Origin: an uncultured Ectothiorhodospiraceae bacterium
GTDB taxonomy: Bacteria > Pseudomonadota > Gammaproteobacteria > Nitrococcales > Nitrococcaceae
Assembly: GCA_913055565.1 (NCBI GenBank)
Contig: CAJXKP010000001.1
Coordinates: forward strand, 99,248-163,247
Direction: 5' to 3'
DNA length: 64,000 bases
A model generated the notes under the pieces. It was not told the DNA's origin and searched no databases. It worked only from the letters and a program-made list of their open reading frames with translations. Below, piece by piece: positions 10,067 through 18,967 of the stretch (position 1 is the first letter of the stretch; every line of letters begins with the position of its first letter). Made by a program: the position numbers and the translations under genes.

Positions 10067-12106
10067 ATGACGAACCCCGTTACCGATACCAGCGGCCTAC
10101 CTCGCTTCAGCGAGATACGCGCCGAGCATGTCGAGCCCGCCATCGATGAGCTCCTGGCCGAGAGCCGTCAGGCCGTCGAGGATCTCCTCGCACGCAACGG
10201 CGACTACACCTGGTCCAACCTGGTCGCCCCGTTGGAGGCGATCCATGACCGGCTCCACAAGGCGTGGTCCCCGGTCTCGCATCTCAACGCGGTGGTTAAT
10301 AGCGACGAGCTCCGCGCGGCCTACAACGCGTGTGTGCCCAAGTTGACCGCCTTTGAGACCGAGCTCGCCCAGGACGAGCGCCTCTACCAGGCCTATCGCC
10401 AGGTACGCGAGCGCCGCGATTTCGCCGACCTCACCGCCGCCCAGAAGCGCAGTGTCGACAACGCCCTGCGCGATTTCCAGCTGGCGGGTGTTGCCTTGCC
10501 CCAGGCGGACAAGGTGCGCTTCGCCCAGATCGCCGAACGGCTCAGCGAGCTCAGCAGTCGCTTTAGCGACAACCTGCTGGACGCCACCCATGCCTGGTCG
10601 CTGGATCTCACAGACCACTCGCAGGTCGCGGGCCTGCCGGAGTCGGCGCTGGGAGTAATGCGCCAGAACGCGGCTAGCGCGGGTAGCGACGGCTGGCGCG
10701 TCACCCTGGACATGCCCGTCGTTCAGGCGATTCTGACCCACGCCGACGACCGCGAGCTGCGCTACCAGGTCTACCAGGCCTTCACTACGCGCGCCTCGGA
10801 CGTCGGCCCCAACGCCGGCGCCTACGACAACGGCCCGATCATGGACGAGATCATGGCCCTGCGCTGCGAGCAGGCGCGACTGCTGGGCTATAACAACCCG
10901 GCCGAGGTCTCGCTGATCCCCAAGATGGCTGAATCCGTGGAACAGGTGCAGGGGTTCCTGGATGATCTCGCCGCCAAGAGCGTGCCAGCTGCCCAACGCG
11001 AGCTCGCCGAGCTCCAATGCTACGCCCGCGACGAGCACGGCGTGGACCAGCTGGAGGCCTGGGATATCGGCTACTACGCCGAGAAGCTACGCCAGGCACG
11101 CTACGACATCTCGCCCGAGGACCTGCGCCCCTACTTCCCCGTGGACCGGACCATCCACGGCCTTTTCCAGGTGGTCGAGCGCCTCTACGGGGTACGCATC
11201 GCCCAGGAGGCCAACGACGACGTCTGGCACCCCGAGGTCCGCTTCTACACCGTGCGCGATGCGGATGGCAGCCCTCGCGCCCATTTCTATATGGATCTCT
11301 ACGCGCGAGCGAACAAGCGCGGCGGCGCCTGGCTCGCCATCTGTCGTAGCCGCCATCGCAGCGACACGGGCGTCCAGCTACCCGTGGCCTTTTTGACCTG
11401 CAACGTGACGCCGCCGGTCGGCGACGACCCCGCGCTGCTCAGCCACGACGAGGTCCAGACGCTGTTCCACGAGTTCGGGCACGGCCTGCACCACATGCTC
11501 ACGCAGGTCGACACCCCCAGCGTCGCCGGTATTAGCGGGGTAGCCTGGGATGCCGTCGAACTGCCTAGCCAATTCATGGAGAACTGGACCTGGGAGCGCG
11601 AGGCGCTCGACCTGTTCGCGGCGCACTACCAGACCGGCGACCCCATCCCGGCCGAGCTGTTCGAGCGCCTCCAGGCCGCCCGCAACTTCCAGGCAGCCAT
11701 GCGCATGGTCCGCCAGCTGGAGTTCTCGCTATTCGATCTGCGGCTGCATGCGGAGTACGACCCCGGGCATGGTCCCGGCATCCATGCGCTGCTCGACGCG
11801 GTCCGCTCGCAGATCGCCGTGGTCCGTCCGCCATCGTTCAATCGCTTTCCCAACACCTTCGGCCACATCTTCGCCGGGCCCTACGCGGCGGGCTATTACA
11901 GCTACAAGTGGGCCGAGGTGCTATCGGCGGACGCCTACGCGCGTTTTGAGGAAGAAGGCATCTTCAATGCCGAGACCGGGCGCGATTTCCGCGAGCAGAT
12001 ACTTGAGCGGGGCGGCTCCGCGGACGCCATGGCGCTGTTCCAGGCCTTCCGTGGCCGACCACCCAGCGTCGAGCCGCTGCTCCGCCACAGCGGCCTGGCC
12101 GCCTGA
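10067..12106 (+). CDS. prlC: Oligopeptidase A (M3 family zinc metallopeptidase)
   Basis: The 679-residue enzyme carries the M3 zinc signature H-E-F-G-H at about residues 468-472, followed by G-L-H-H-M-L, with the third ligand Glu downstream. It matches the length and order of PrlC/OpdA, a cytoplasmic enzyme that degrades signal peptides and short oligopeptides. There is no signal peptide. The start is the ATG at 10067; the ribosome site is poor, and the short gap to divergent gor leaves little room for an upstream start. It is followed after 63 bases by xthA. Confidence 0.93.
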   Translation: MTNPVTDTSGLPRFSEIRAEHVEPAIDELLAESRQAVEDLLARNGDYTWSNLVAPLEAIHDRLHKAWSPVSHLNAVVNSDELRAAYNACVPKLTAFETELAQDERLYQAYRQVRERRDFADLTAAQKRSVDNALRDFQLAGVALPQADKVRFAQIAERLSELSSRFSDNLLDATHAWSLDLTDHSQVAGLPESALGVMRQNAASAGSDGWRVTLDMPVVQAILTHADDRELRYQVYQAFTTRASDVGPNAGAYDNGPIMDEIMALRCEQARLLGYNNPAEVSLIPKMAESVEQVQGFLDDLAAKSVPAAQRELAELQCYARDEHGVDQLEAWDIGYYAEKLRQARYDISPEDLRPYFPVDRTIHGLFQVVERLYGVRIAQEANDDVWHPEVRFYTVRDADGSPRAHFYMDLYARANKRGGAWLAICRSRHRSDTGVQLPVAFLTCNVTPPVGDDPALLSHDEVQTLFHEFGHGLHHMLTQVDTPSVAGISGVAWDAVELPSQFMENWTWEREALDLFAAHYQTGDPIPAELFERLQAARNFQAAMRMVRQLEFSLFDLRLHAEYDPGHGPGIHALLDAVRSQIAVVRPPSFNRFPNTFGHIFAGPYAAGYYSYKWAEVLSADAYARFEEEGIFNAETGRDFREQILERGGSADAMALFQAFRGRPPSVEPLLRHSGLAA

Positions 12107-12169
12107 ATCCAGCGCCCGCGTCCCGGGCGGGAACGCCGCTAACGCCAACGAGCCGAGGGGTTTGGGATC

Positions 12170-12934
12170 GTGAGAATAGCCTCCTGGAACGTCAACTCGC
12201 TGAATGTGCGCCTAAACCACGTCACGGCCTGGTGCCAGCAACAGCAGCCGGCCATCCTGGCCCTGCAGGAGACCAAGCTCGCCGACGAGCGCTTCCCCGT
12301 TGCCAGCATCGAGGAGGCGGGCTACCACGTCGCCTACAGCGGGCAGAAGACCTACAACGGCGTCGCCGTATTAAGCCGCGAGCAGCCGTGTGACATCGTT
12401 ACCGATATCCCGGGCACGGACGATCCCGCCCGGCGGGTCCTGGCTGCCACAGTGGGCTCACTGAGACTAATCAACCTCTATGTGCCGAACGGCAAGGCCG
12501 TGGGCACGGCCAAATACGACTACAAACTGGGCTGGCTGGCGAGCCTTCGGGACTGGCTACGCGACGAGCTCGCCGAGCACGATCGGATCGCCGTGGTGGG
12601 CGACTTCAACATCGCCCCCGAGGACCGTGACGTGCACGACCCCGAGGAATGGCACGAGGGCATCCTCTGCAGCACCCCCGAGCGCGACGCCTTCCAAGCC
12701 CTCTGCCAGCTCGGCTTCAGCGACAGCTTCCGCGCCTTCGAGCACCCGGAGGCAACCTTCTCCTGGTGGGACTACCGCACCAACAACTTCAAGCGAAACC
12801 GGGGGCTGCGCATCGATCTCATACTGACGAGTCCAGCCCTAACGCCGGCGCTGACAACCAGCTACGTCGATCCCGAGCCGCGGCGCTGGGAGCGCCCCTC
12901 GGACCACGCGCCGGTCGTCGCTGAGCTGAGCTGA
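12170..12934 (+). CDS. xthA: Exodeoxyribonuclease III / AP endonuclease
   Basis: The 254-residue protein starts with M-R-I-A-S-W-N-V-N-S-L, typical of ExoIII. It shows the exonuclease-endonuclease-phosphatase motifs: L-Q-E-T-K (metal Glu), N-G-V-A-V-L-S, G-D-F-N-I-A-P and the C-terminal S-D-H-A-P-V. It cuts DNA at abasic sites and removes 3' blocks in base excision repair. Translation begins at GTG 12170, with GAGGGG nine bases upstream. A hairpin follows the stop. Confidence 0.95.
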   Translation: MRIASWNVNSLNVRLNHVTAWCQQQQPAILALQETKLADERFPVASIEEAGYHVAYSGQKTYNGVAVLSREQPCDIVTDIPGTDDPARRVLAATVGSLRLINLYVPNGKAVGTAKYDYKLGWLASLRDWLRDELAEHDRIAVVGDFNIAPEDRDVHDPEEWHEGILCSTPERDAFQALCQLGFSDSFRAFEHPEATFSWWDYRTNNFKRNRGLRIDLILTSPALTPALTTSYVDPEPRRWERPSDHAPVVAELS

Positions 12935-12955
12935 GGCTGACGGCGCCCCGGCGCG

Positions 12956-12991
12956 CACGGCGGCGCAACGGTAGCTCGCTCCGCCGCCGTG
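12956..12991 (+). terminator. GC hairpin after xthA
   Basis: A perfect 10-bp stem, CACGGCGGCG (12956-12965) with CGCCGCCGTG (12982-12991), encloses a 16-base loop 22 bases after the xthA stop. There is no long U-tract, so termination is plausible but not certain. Confidence 0.4.
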
Positions 12992-13020
12992 TTCGCCTAA
13001 CAAGACGGCCCGAGAGGACC

Positions 13021-13863
13021 ATGAGCTGGACCACGAATCCGCACGACGGTACGCGTTTATACTATGAGGCCCAGGGCCGCGGCCCAGCCCTAGTATTGGT
13101 TATGGGGCTGGGCGGCAGCGTTGCCGCCTGGGGCATGCAGTGGCCGGCCTTTACCCGCCAGCATCGGGTGATCGCACTGGACAACCGCGGCTCGGGCCAA
13201 TCGGATAAACCGCCGTCCGGTTACGACAGCGCCACCATGGCGGCGGACGTCGAGGCCGTCATGGACGCCGAACACATCGAGCAGGCCGCTGTACTGGGGG
13301 TCAGCATGGGCGGCCTGATCGCCCAATCGCTCTACCATCGGGTGCCGGAACGTATTAGCCGCCTGTTACTAGCGGCCACTGGTCCCCCGGTTACCAGTCC
13401 CGGCCATGTGGCTCCCGAGCCAGTGGTGCGCGCCGCTCTCGAGCGCGACCGCTATACCACCGAGACTCGGGCACTGATCGAGGAGATGGTGGCGATCTTA
13501 TATCATCCGGCGTACCGGCAGCGAATTCCGAACCTGGTGGATTGGCTGGTACGCTTTGAGCGCGACCAGGGGCAGCCGGCGCACGCGTATCATGGCCAGC
13601 TGGGGGCGGTCCTTGGTGATCGCTCGACACCGGATCGCGCCGAGGCTATCCGCGCTCCGACGCTGTTTATCCACGGCCGTGACGATCGGGTATGGCCGCT
13701 CGCTAACGCGCAGCGGCTCGTCGAACGGCTCCCCGACGCGGAGCTCACCGTCATCGACGCGGCTGGCCATATGGTCATGATGGAGCAGCCGCGCCGGTTT
13801 AATGCGTCGGTACTGGAATTCACCAAGAAGCAGGGGGCTAGTCTCGATGCCTACGACGATTAA
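13021..13863 (+). CDS. Alpha/beta hydrolase
   Basis: The 280-residue protein has the alpha/beta-hydrolase layout: an oxyanion-hole segment M-G-L-G-G-S near residues 28-33, nucleophile S95 in G-V-S-M-G-G, acid Asp in H-G-R-D-D-R-V-W-P, and catalytic His in A-A-G-H-M-V. It resembles 3-oxoadipate enol-lactonase/esterase-like hydrolases, but the substrate cannot be told. It has no signal peptide. GAGAGG lies just before the ATG. The 3' end overlaps the start of mlaA by 17 bases, so the two are cotranscribed. Confidence 0.88.
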   Translation: MSWTTNPHDGTRLYYEAQGRGPALVLVMGLGGSVAAWGMQWPAFTRQHRVIALDNRGSGQSDKPPSGYDSATMAADVEAVMDAEHIEQAAVLGVSMGGLIAQSLYHRVPERISRLLLAATGPPVTSPGHVAPEPVVRAALERDRYTTETRALIEEMVAILYHPAYRQRIPNLVDWLVRFERDQGQPAHAYHGQLGAVLGDRSTPDRAEAIRAPTLFIHGRDDRVWPLANAQRLVERLPDAELTVIDAAGHMVMMEQPRRFNASVLEFTKKQGASLDAYDD

Positions 13864-14671
13864 TGGACTATGGCGGCTTATCGGCATCACTGCGATGGCG
13901 GCCATGCTCGGCGGTTGCGCCACATCCACAACACCCGAGACCACAACGGCATCCGAAGCCGGACCCCAGTTCGCCGATGACGACGGCTCGGGTGATCCGC
14001 TAGAGGGCATGAACCGCCGCATCTTCGCGTTCAACGAGGGCGTCGACGAATACGCCCTGGCGCCCGCCGCCAATGCCTGGATAGCGGTCACACCGGCCCA
14101 GTTACGGCGCAACGTGGGCAACTTCTTCGACAACGCGGGCGCACCCGGGCAGGTGCTCAACAACCTCCTCCAGGCCAAGGGGCAGGCAGCCGCCACGGAC
14201 GCGGCCCGTTTCTTCGTCAATACCACCATCGGCCTGGCCGGCCTGTTCGATGTCGCCTCAGGCGTTGGGCTCGAGACGCGGCCGGAGGATTTCGGCCAAA
14301 CGCTGGGCGTCTGGGGGCTAGACTCCGGCCCCTATCTCATGCTTCCGCTGCTCGGCCCCTCGAGCACACGCGATGTCAGCCGCTACCCGGTCGACTGGTA
14401 TACGGACGTGCTCACCTATCTGTCCCTGGAAACCGCTACCCGCGCCGGTTTAACCGGCCTCAACATCGTCAACACGCGCGCTCAGCTGGGCCGGGCGATC
14501 AGTATCCGCAACGAGGCCGCCCTCGATCCCTACGCCTTCACGCGCTCGTCGTACCAGCAACAGCGCCGCAGCCAGGTCTACGACGGCGAGCCACCGGCCG
14601 GCGAGGATGACCCCTACGGCGATTTCTTCGATCAGCAAGGCAGCAAGCCGTCTCCGCCGAACGGCGACTAA
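13847..14671 (+). CDS. mlaA: Phospholipid-binding outer-membrane lipoprotein MlaA (VacJ)
   Basis: MlaA extracts mislocalised phospholipid from the outer leaflet of the outer membrane and hands it to the Mla retrograde pathway. The start at ATG 13847 gives a 274-residue protein with a clean lipoprotein signal, and a lipobox L-G-G-C puts the lipidated cysteine at residue 24. The conserved D-P-L-E-G-M-N-R-x-I-F-x-F-N and T-T-I-G-L-A-G-L-F-D motifs follow. Upstream in-frame codons would bury the signal, so they were not chosen. It overlaps the hydrolase gene by 17 bases. The mlaBCDEF genes are not in this window. Confidence 0.93.
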   Translation: MPTTINGLWRLIGITAMAAMLGGCATSTTPETTTASEAGPQFADDDGSGDPLEGMNRRIFAFNEGVDEYALAPAANAWIAVTPAQLRRNVGNFFDNAGAPGQVLNNLLQAKGQAAATDAARFFVNTTIGLAGLFDVASGVGLETRPEDFGQTLGVWGLDSGPYLMLPLLGPSSTRDVSRYPVDWYTDVLTYLSLETATRAGLTGLNIVNTRAQLGRAISIRNEAALDPYAFTRSSYQQQRRSQVYDGEPPAGEDDPYGDFFDQQGSKPSPPNGD

Positions 14672-14688
14672 CGCTGGTCCGCTGGCGG

Positions 14689-15573
14689 CTAGCCCAGCGT
14701 CGCGAGAAGCCGATCGATGAGCCGCTGCGCGGGGCTCTCGTACATGCGGCCGAACAGGTTGAGATGATTGAGGATGTGGTAGAGCTGGTAGAGATCCCGG
14801 CGCCGCTCATAGCCCGCATCCAGCGGCCAGGTAGCCCGATAGGCCTGATAGAAATCGCTCCCCAAGCCCCCGAAGAGCTCCGTCATGGCCAGATCCGTCT
14901 CGCGGTCGCCGAAATAGGTGGCCGGATCGAAGATCACGGGCCGGCCTCGCTCGTCGAACGCGACATTGCCGCCCCATAGATCGCCATGGAGCAATGAAGC
15001 CGCCGGCACGTAGTCCTCGAACAAGCCAGCCAGTCGTTGTTCTAGGCGCCGCCCGGCGCGAACCAGTTCACCGTAGCCACCGCTGGCGGCGACGAGATCG
15101 AGCTGATGGCCGAGGCGCTGCCGCGCGAAGAACCGAGCCCAGTCGTGATCGCTGCGGTTCGGTTGCGGGGTGCTGCCGATGGTGTTGTCTCGGTGCCAAC
15201 CGTGTTCGGCGCGAGTAACGGCATGGATGCGCGCGAGCCCCTCGCCCAGGGCCCGCTCGCTACCCTGAGCCGCTCGACCAAAGGCGATATACGCCATGAT
15301 CAAGAAGGCCCCCTCCGCGTCGACGCCCTGGCCGATGGGCTGGGGCACCCGAATAACCCCGGGACCGCCCAGCAGCTCCAGGGCCTCGGCCTCGGCAGCG
15401 AACATATCACCGGCGTCGACAGACCCCGTTTTGACGAAGACATCGCCATCGCCGACGGGCACCCGATAGGCGGGACTGATACTACCGCCGCCGACTCGGC
15501 GACGGGCCTCGATGTCGGGCCGAGCGCCACACTCGCGAGCCACGACGTCCGCAATCGTGGTCCAAAGGCTCAT
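14689..15573 (-). CDS. Fructosamine kinase family protein
   Basis: The 294-residue protein has the aminoglycoside phosphotransferase/fructosamine-3-kinase fold: an ATP-binding V-F-V-K lysine near residue 46, the catalytic loop L-L-H-G-D-L-W-G-G-N, and the metal-binding D-P-A-T-Y-F-G-D-R-E-T-D-L-A. Family members phosphorylate ketosamines formed by protein glycation, which leads to their removal; the bacterial substrate is inferred. The ATG at 15573 overlaps the stop of the upstream 5'-nuclease gene by four bases (ATGA). This indicates coupling and rules out the longer frame. Confidence 0.9.
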   Translation of the reverse strand: MSLWTTIADVVARECGARPDIEARRRVGGGSISPAYRVPVGDGDVFVKTGSVDAGDMFAAEAEALELLGGPGVIRVPQPIGQGVDAEGAFLIMAYIAFGRAAQGSERALGEGLARIHAVTRAEHGWHRDNTIGSTPQPNRSDHDWARFFARQRLGHQLDLVAASGGYGELVRAGRRLEQRLAGLFEDYVPAASLLHGDLWGGNVAFDERGRPVIFDPATYFGDRETDLAMTELFGGLGSDFYQAYRATWPLDAGYERRRDLYQLYHILNHLNLFGRMYESPAQRLIDRLLATLG

Positions 15574-16463
15574 GCCAACGCCTCCTCGCGCTGCGCCGGC
15601 AACCGCTGGCAAAGGCTGCTGAGCTGGACCGGCAGCGAAAGCCGTTCGAGCGCCGCGGGGCAGACGCCCTCCCAGGCCAGCGACGAGAGGCTCGTGGCTA
15701 GGGGCACGCGGCAGCAGATCAGGCTCAGTTCACGCGACAACCAGGCCTGTTCCCGGTAGCTCGCCAGGAGCCGGCGGATCCGCGCCGCGCCGCGTAGGCG
15801 CAACGAGGCGACCGCGGCGAGATCATCATAGATCGCCTCCAACGACCCCATCGCCGTCAGCAGCGCTGCCGCCGTCTTCGCGCCAATGCCGGGTACCCCA
15901 GGGATGTTGTCGATGCTGTCACCGGCGAGCGCCAGCCAATCGGCGACTTGATGCGGGCCTACGCCGATATGATCGCGCGCGCCGTCGCCATCCAGCCAGC
16001 GATCACGGCCGGCATCCCACCAGTAGTCGCCCTCGCCGATCAGCTGCGCGTAATCCTTATCGGCCGTCACGAAGACACAGCCATCCACCTCACCGCGCAG
16101 CGACGCGGCCATCGTCCCAATGAGATCGTCCGCCTCGTAACGCTGGGCTGACACAGCCCGAATACCGAGGGCCTCCGTGAGGGCATGGCATTGCGCGAAC
16201 TGGCGCTCGAGCTCCGGCGGCGGCAGGGGGCGATTGGCCTTGTAGGCCGGGTAGATCTCGTTGCGGAACGAGCTGGTCAGGCTGGCGTCGAAGGCGCAGG
16301 CCAGATAATCCGGGCGGCAACGCTCGATGAGATCGCACAGGAAGCGCCCATAACCGAAGACGGCATTGGACTGGCGGCCCGCCGTGTCGGTGACGTCCGC
16401 GGAGACAGCGAACCACGCGCGAAAGACGTAGACACTGGCGTCGACGAGATAGACGCGCGCCAT
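15570..16463 (-). CDS. 5'-3' exonuclease / flap endonuclease (ExoIX or Pol I N-domain type)
   Basis: The 297-residue protein matches the 5' nuclease domain of DNA polymerase I. It has an N-terminal V-Y-L-V-D-A-S, a conserved F-D-A-S-L-T-S-S-F-R-N-E-I segment, Y-E-A-D-D-L-I-G, T-A-D-K-D-Y-A-Q-L, and the helix-hairpin-helix G-D-S-I-D-N-I-P-G-V-P-G-I-G. No polymerase domain follows, so it is a stand-alone flap nuclease. The start at ATG 16463 has GAGGG seven bases before it. It is coupled to the fructosamine-kinase-like gene, and the sigma/anti-sigma fusion gene lies 21 bases upstream. Confidence 0.9.
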   Translation of the reverse strand: MARVYLVDASVYVFRAWFAVSADVTDTAGRQSNAVFGYGRFLCDLIERCRPDYLACAFDASLTSSFRNEIYPAYKANRPLPPPELERQFAQCHALTEALGIRAVSAQRYEADDLIGTMAASLRGEVDGCVFVTADKDYAQLIGEGDYWWDAGRDRWLDGDGARDHIGVGPHQVADWLALAGDSIDNIPGVPGIGAKTAAALLTAMGSLEAIYDDLAAVASLRLRGAARIRRLLASYREQAWLSRELSLICCRVPLATSLSSLAWEGVCPAALERLSLPVQLSSLCQRLPAQREEALA

Positions 16464-16484
16464 CAGCACGCCCTCTGGCGATGG

Positions 16485-17825
16485 CTAGTCGTCATTACCA
16501 CCCTTTTTCGGGTCGGCCGTCACCACGATGTCCTCGCGCTCGGAGACCACCACGCCGCCGGGGCGCTCGCGGGTCACGGCAAACAGCGATGGCTCACCGA
16601 CGGTAACCTCTGGGGCAATCGGCACGATTACCGAGTCACGATCGGAGGGGACATTAAACACCCCGCCGTTGACGGGGTACTCGTGGCGCTCGCCATCGAA
16701 GATCCAGAGCTGATACTGGGCCTCACGGGGGTCATTAGCCGGCACGTTATCGAGCACCATATAGCCGCGTTGGCGCTGGTCGCTCCAGATAACCTCACCC
16801 GAGGCAGTGCGCTCGCCCATGGCCTCGCCGCTCTGCCACGGGGCCCGAACAACAGCCTCGTCCGACGCCAACAGCGACTTTAGGCCTTCCTTCGGGTCGT
16901 CGCTGGTCGCCATCCGCTCGGCCAGCGTCGGCCACCAGCCAAGGATGGCCAAGACTAGCCCCGCAGCCGCCAGCCAGTAGGCCGCCAAACGACTCCTGCG
17001 ACCCCCCACCAACGTACCGCGGCGTTCGGCCTCCGAACGCGGCGCGGTGACACCGGGCCAGCGACGCCACTGGTCCATGAGCCGCTCGCGCACGGACTCA
17101 GGCATCGGATCGCGCCCAGCCACGGCCAGCGTCACCGCTGCGGCACTGCGTTCCAGCGCCTCGGGGTCGATATCCGTGACTTGTGCCTGCAGCGATTCCA
17201 GCTCGCTACACTCGGCGTCATCGAGTCGCCGGTAGGCTGCATCAGCCAGGAGCTCAACTAACCGCTGCCGCGCCGGCGCGCTCGCGTCGGCCGACGCCGG
17301 TATACCCGCCATTCGCTCGGCCACCACAATGAGCCGATCGCGAGCGACAGCCCCGATGCGGGCCTCATCCAAGCCGGTGATCTCGGCTACGTTCGCCGGC
17401 GCAAGCGCGTAACCGATAGCGAGCATGGCCGCACGCCGGCCATCACCGTCGCACTCCGTCAGGGCTTCCCGGGCAATGCGAGCGCCGTGATCCGACGGCT
17501 CAGTAGCCGGGAACTCGTTAATCGCCAGGGACGCGGGCAGATCAACCTCACCAGCATCCTGCCACCAGTCACGCAGGCGCTGGCGCGCGATCAGCGCCAC
17601 TGTCAGCTCTTCGGAGGCGTTCACCGCCGTATAACGCCACGACTCACGGGCGATGGCAGAGAACAGCTCAGCCACAAGCTCTTCGCGGCCGGCATGGGAC
17701 GGAGCCGCAGCCGTCACGGCCCAAAGCAGATCACCATGCCGTTCCAGCAACGACCACGCGGCATCGGACCGGCCTTGCGTTAGTGCGGCCATCACGGTTG
17801 GCCCGGCGTCGGCGCTTGTCGTCAT
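16485..17825 (-). CDS. ECF-sigma-like / RskA-type anti-sigma fusion protein
   Basis: The 446-residue protein appears to join two halves. Residues about 10-90 follow the pattern of ECF sigma region 2 (A-A-W-S-L-L-E-R-H-G, then E-E-L-V-A-E-L-F, then A-R-Q-R-L-R-D-W-W). Residues about 130-172 resemble a region 4 helix-turn-helix (A-N-V-A-E-I-T-G-L-D-E-A-R-I-G-A-V-A-R). Residues about 186-236 look like an anti-sigma N-domain without zinc ligands. A single membrane helix spans about 281-299. The C-terminal part (about 340-440) is RskA-like, with Y-Q-L-W-I-F-D-G and L-F-A-V-T-R-E-R-P-G-G. GGGAGG lies five bases before the chosen ATG at 17825. No separate partner sigma gene is adjacent. The sigma assignment is by pattern only. 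Confidence 0.7.
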   Translation of the reverse strand: MTTSADAGPTVMAALTQGRSDAAWSLLERHGDLLWAVTAAAPSHAGREELVAELFSAIARESWRYTAVNASEELTVALIARQRLRDWWQDAGEVDLPASLAINEFPATEPSDHGARIAREALTECDGDGRRAAMLAIGYALAPANVAEITGLDEARIGAVARDRLIVVAERMAGIPASADASAPARQRLVELLADAAYRRLDDAECSELESLQAQVTDIDPEALERSAAAVTLAVAGRDPMPESVRERLMDQWRRWPGVTAPRSEAERRGTLVGGRRSRLAAYWLAAAGLVLAILGWWPTLAERMATSDDPKEGLKSLLASDEAVVRAPWQSGEAMGERTASGEVIWSDQRQRGYMVLDNVPANDPREAQYQLWIFDGERHEYPVNGGVFNVPSDRDSVIVPIAPEVTVGEPSLFAVTRERPGGVVVSEREDIVVTADPKKGGNDD

Positions 17826-17925
17826 ATCAGCCTCCCGAATGCGAGCCGGCACTGTAACCGCTGCGGCCCGAGCCTGTCAGACGCGGCCGCTGGTAACGGC
17901 ATCACGCTGCCCCAAACCAGGGGCG

Positions 17926-18555
17926 TTAGGAGTGGTCCGGGCGCTCGCGGGCAAGCTCTTCGGCCAGGGTCAAACGCTGGTGCAAGGGGCTCCGGCGGGG
18001 GAACTGAGCCCGCAAAAAGGCCATTTGATCGGCGAGAATGCGGCGTCCCTGGAGATAGATGTACTCCGCATGCGTCGGCGTAAACGGAACCGCGATAAGC
18101 TCGAGACCGGCCTGCTCCGGTCGCCGATCGCCCTTGTGGTTATTGCAGCGCTTACAGGCCGCGACGACGTTATTCCAGATGTCCTGACCGCCACGACTGA
18201 TGGGGCGGACGTGATCGCGCGACAGCATCGAGGTCCGAAAGCGATTGCCGCAATACATGCAGATATGGTCATCCCGGCGGAACAACGTCTCGTTATTCAG
18301 GGGAGGCGTATAGCCGGGACTGACCTTGACGCTCGCTTGCGTTGCCCCCTCGGTCGCGATGATGGAGCTGAGGTCGATGGCACTGCGCTGCCCGGTAGCG
18401 GCGTTATAGCCACCGCGTACCCGGTACAGCGACCGACCGCAGGTATAGGCGACGTGGCCGAGATAATAAAGCCGAACCGCATCCTGGTAAGTAACCCATT
18501 CCAGGGGCAGTCCCGAGACATCCGTGCGAAGGATGTGGTGATCCAAGCTTGTCAT
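17926..18555 (-). CDS. HNH endonuclease
   Basis: The 209-residue protein contains a complete HNH module. C-M-Y-C-G, then S-R-D-H-V-R-P-I-S-R-G-G, then W-N-N-V-V-A-A-C-K-R-C-N-N-H-K-G form a zinc-bound beta-beta-alpha-metal fold with four cysteines. The family is common as a single chromosomal gene in proteobacteria and its role is unknown. Nothing here suggests a homing nuclease or restriction partner. The start at ATG 18555 follows a GGGGTGGGAG ribosome site; the longer frame would start in noncoding sequence. Confidence 0.88.
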   Translation of the reverse strand: MTSLDHHILRTDVSGLPLEWVTYQDAVRLYYLGHVAYTCGRSLYRVRGGYNAATGQRSAIDLSSIIATEGATQASVKVSPGYTPPLNNETLFRRDDHICMYCGNRFRTSMLSRDHVRPISRGGQDIWNNVVAACKRCNNHKGDRRPEQAGLELIAVPFTPTHAEYIYLQGRRILADQMAFLRAQFPRRSPLHQRLTLAEELARERPDHS

Positions 18556-18967
18556 GCTCCCACCCCTTTGGCGACACGCATCGCCTTTGCGGTTATGGCA
18601 GTATGCACCGTTATTCCACAATTCAAGGCTAAACTGCAACCATTACGCCTTGACGGGGTGGTGAGGCCGTTCCGCGATGGCATCGAGCGCGCGCGGGACG
18701 GTCCCACACTCGCCTCAGGGCGGTTTTGCCGTCTATACTCCCGCGATCGAGTGTCGGCGCCGTCCCACGGTCACGGACCGGCGGGACCATACCTGCGGGT
18801 ATCACCACCGTGTGGTCTCGGTGTAGGGTGCCCGGCGTTGCCGGTTCCCACCGGAGGCGGCAAAAACCGGTGGCGATACCGCCCCGGTACGCCGGGAGCG
18901 CCGTTCATTCGGTTCTCCGCGGGGGAAAACCGTTCCCCATTCGCCAGAAAAACACGGGAGACAGGTC
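18556..18967 (+). other. Hairpin-rich intergenic region upstream of pntA
   Basis: This 412-base divergent gap holds no credible gene. Near pntA it has consecutive short hairpins: ATACC/GGTAT with a TGCG loop (18789-18802), ACCAC/GTGGT (18804-18816), and CCACCGG/CCGGTGG (18848-18854 with 18867-18873). A TATACT that could be a -10 box lies at 18734-18739, with no good -35. If it is used, the pntA leader would be about 225 bases and structured. Confidence 0.4.
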
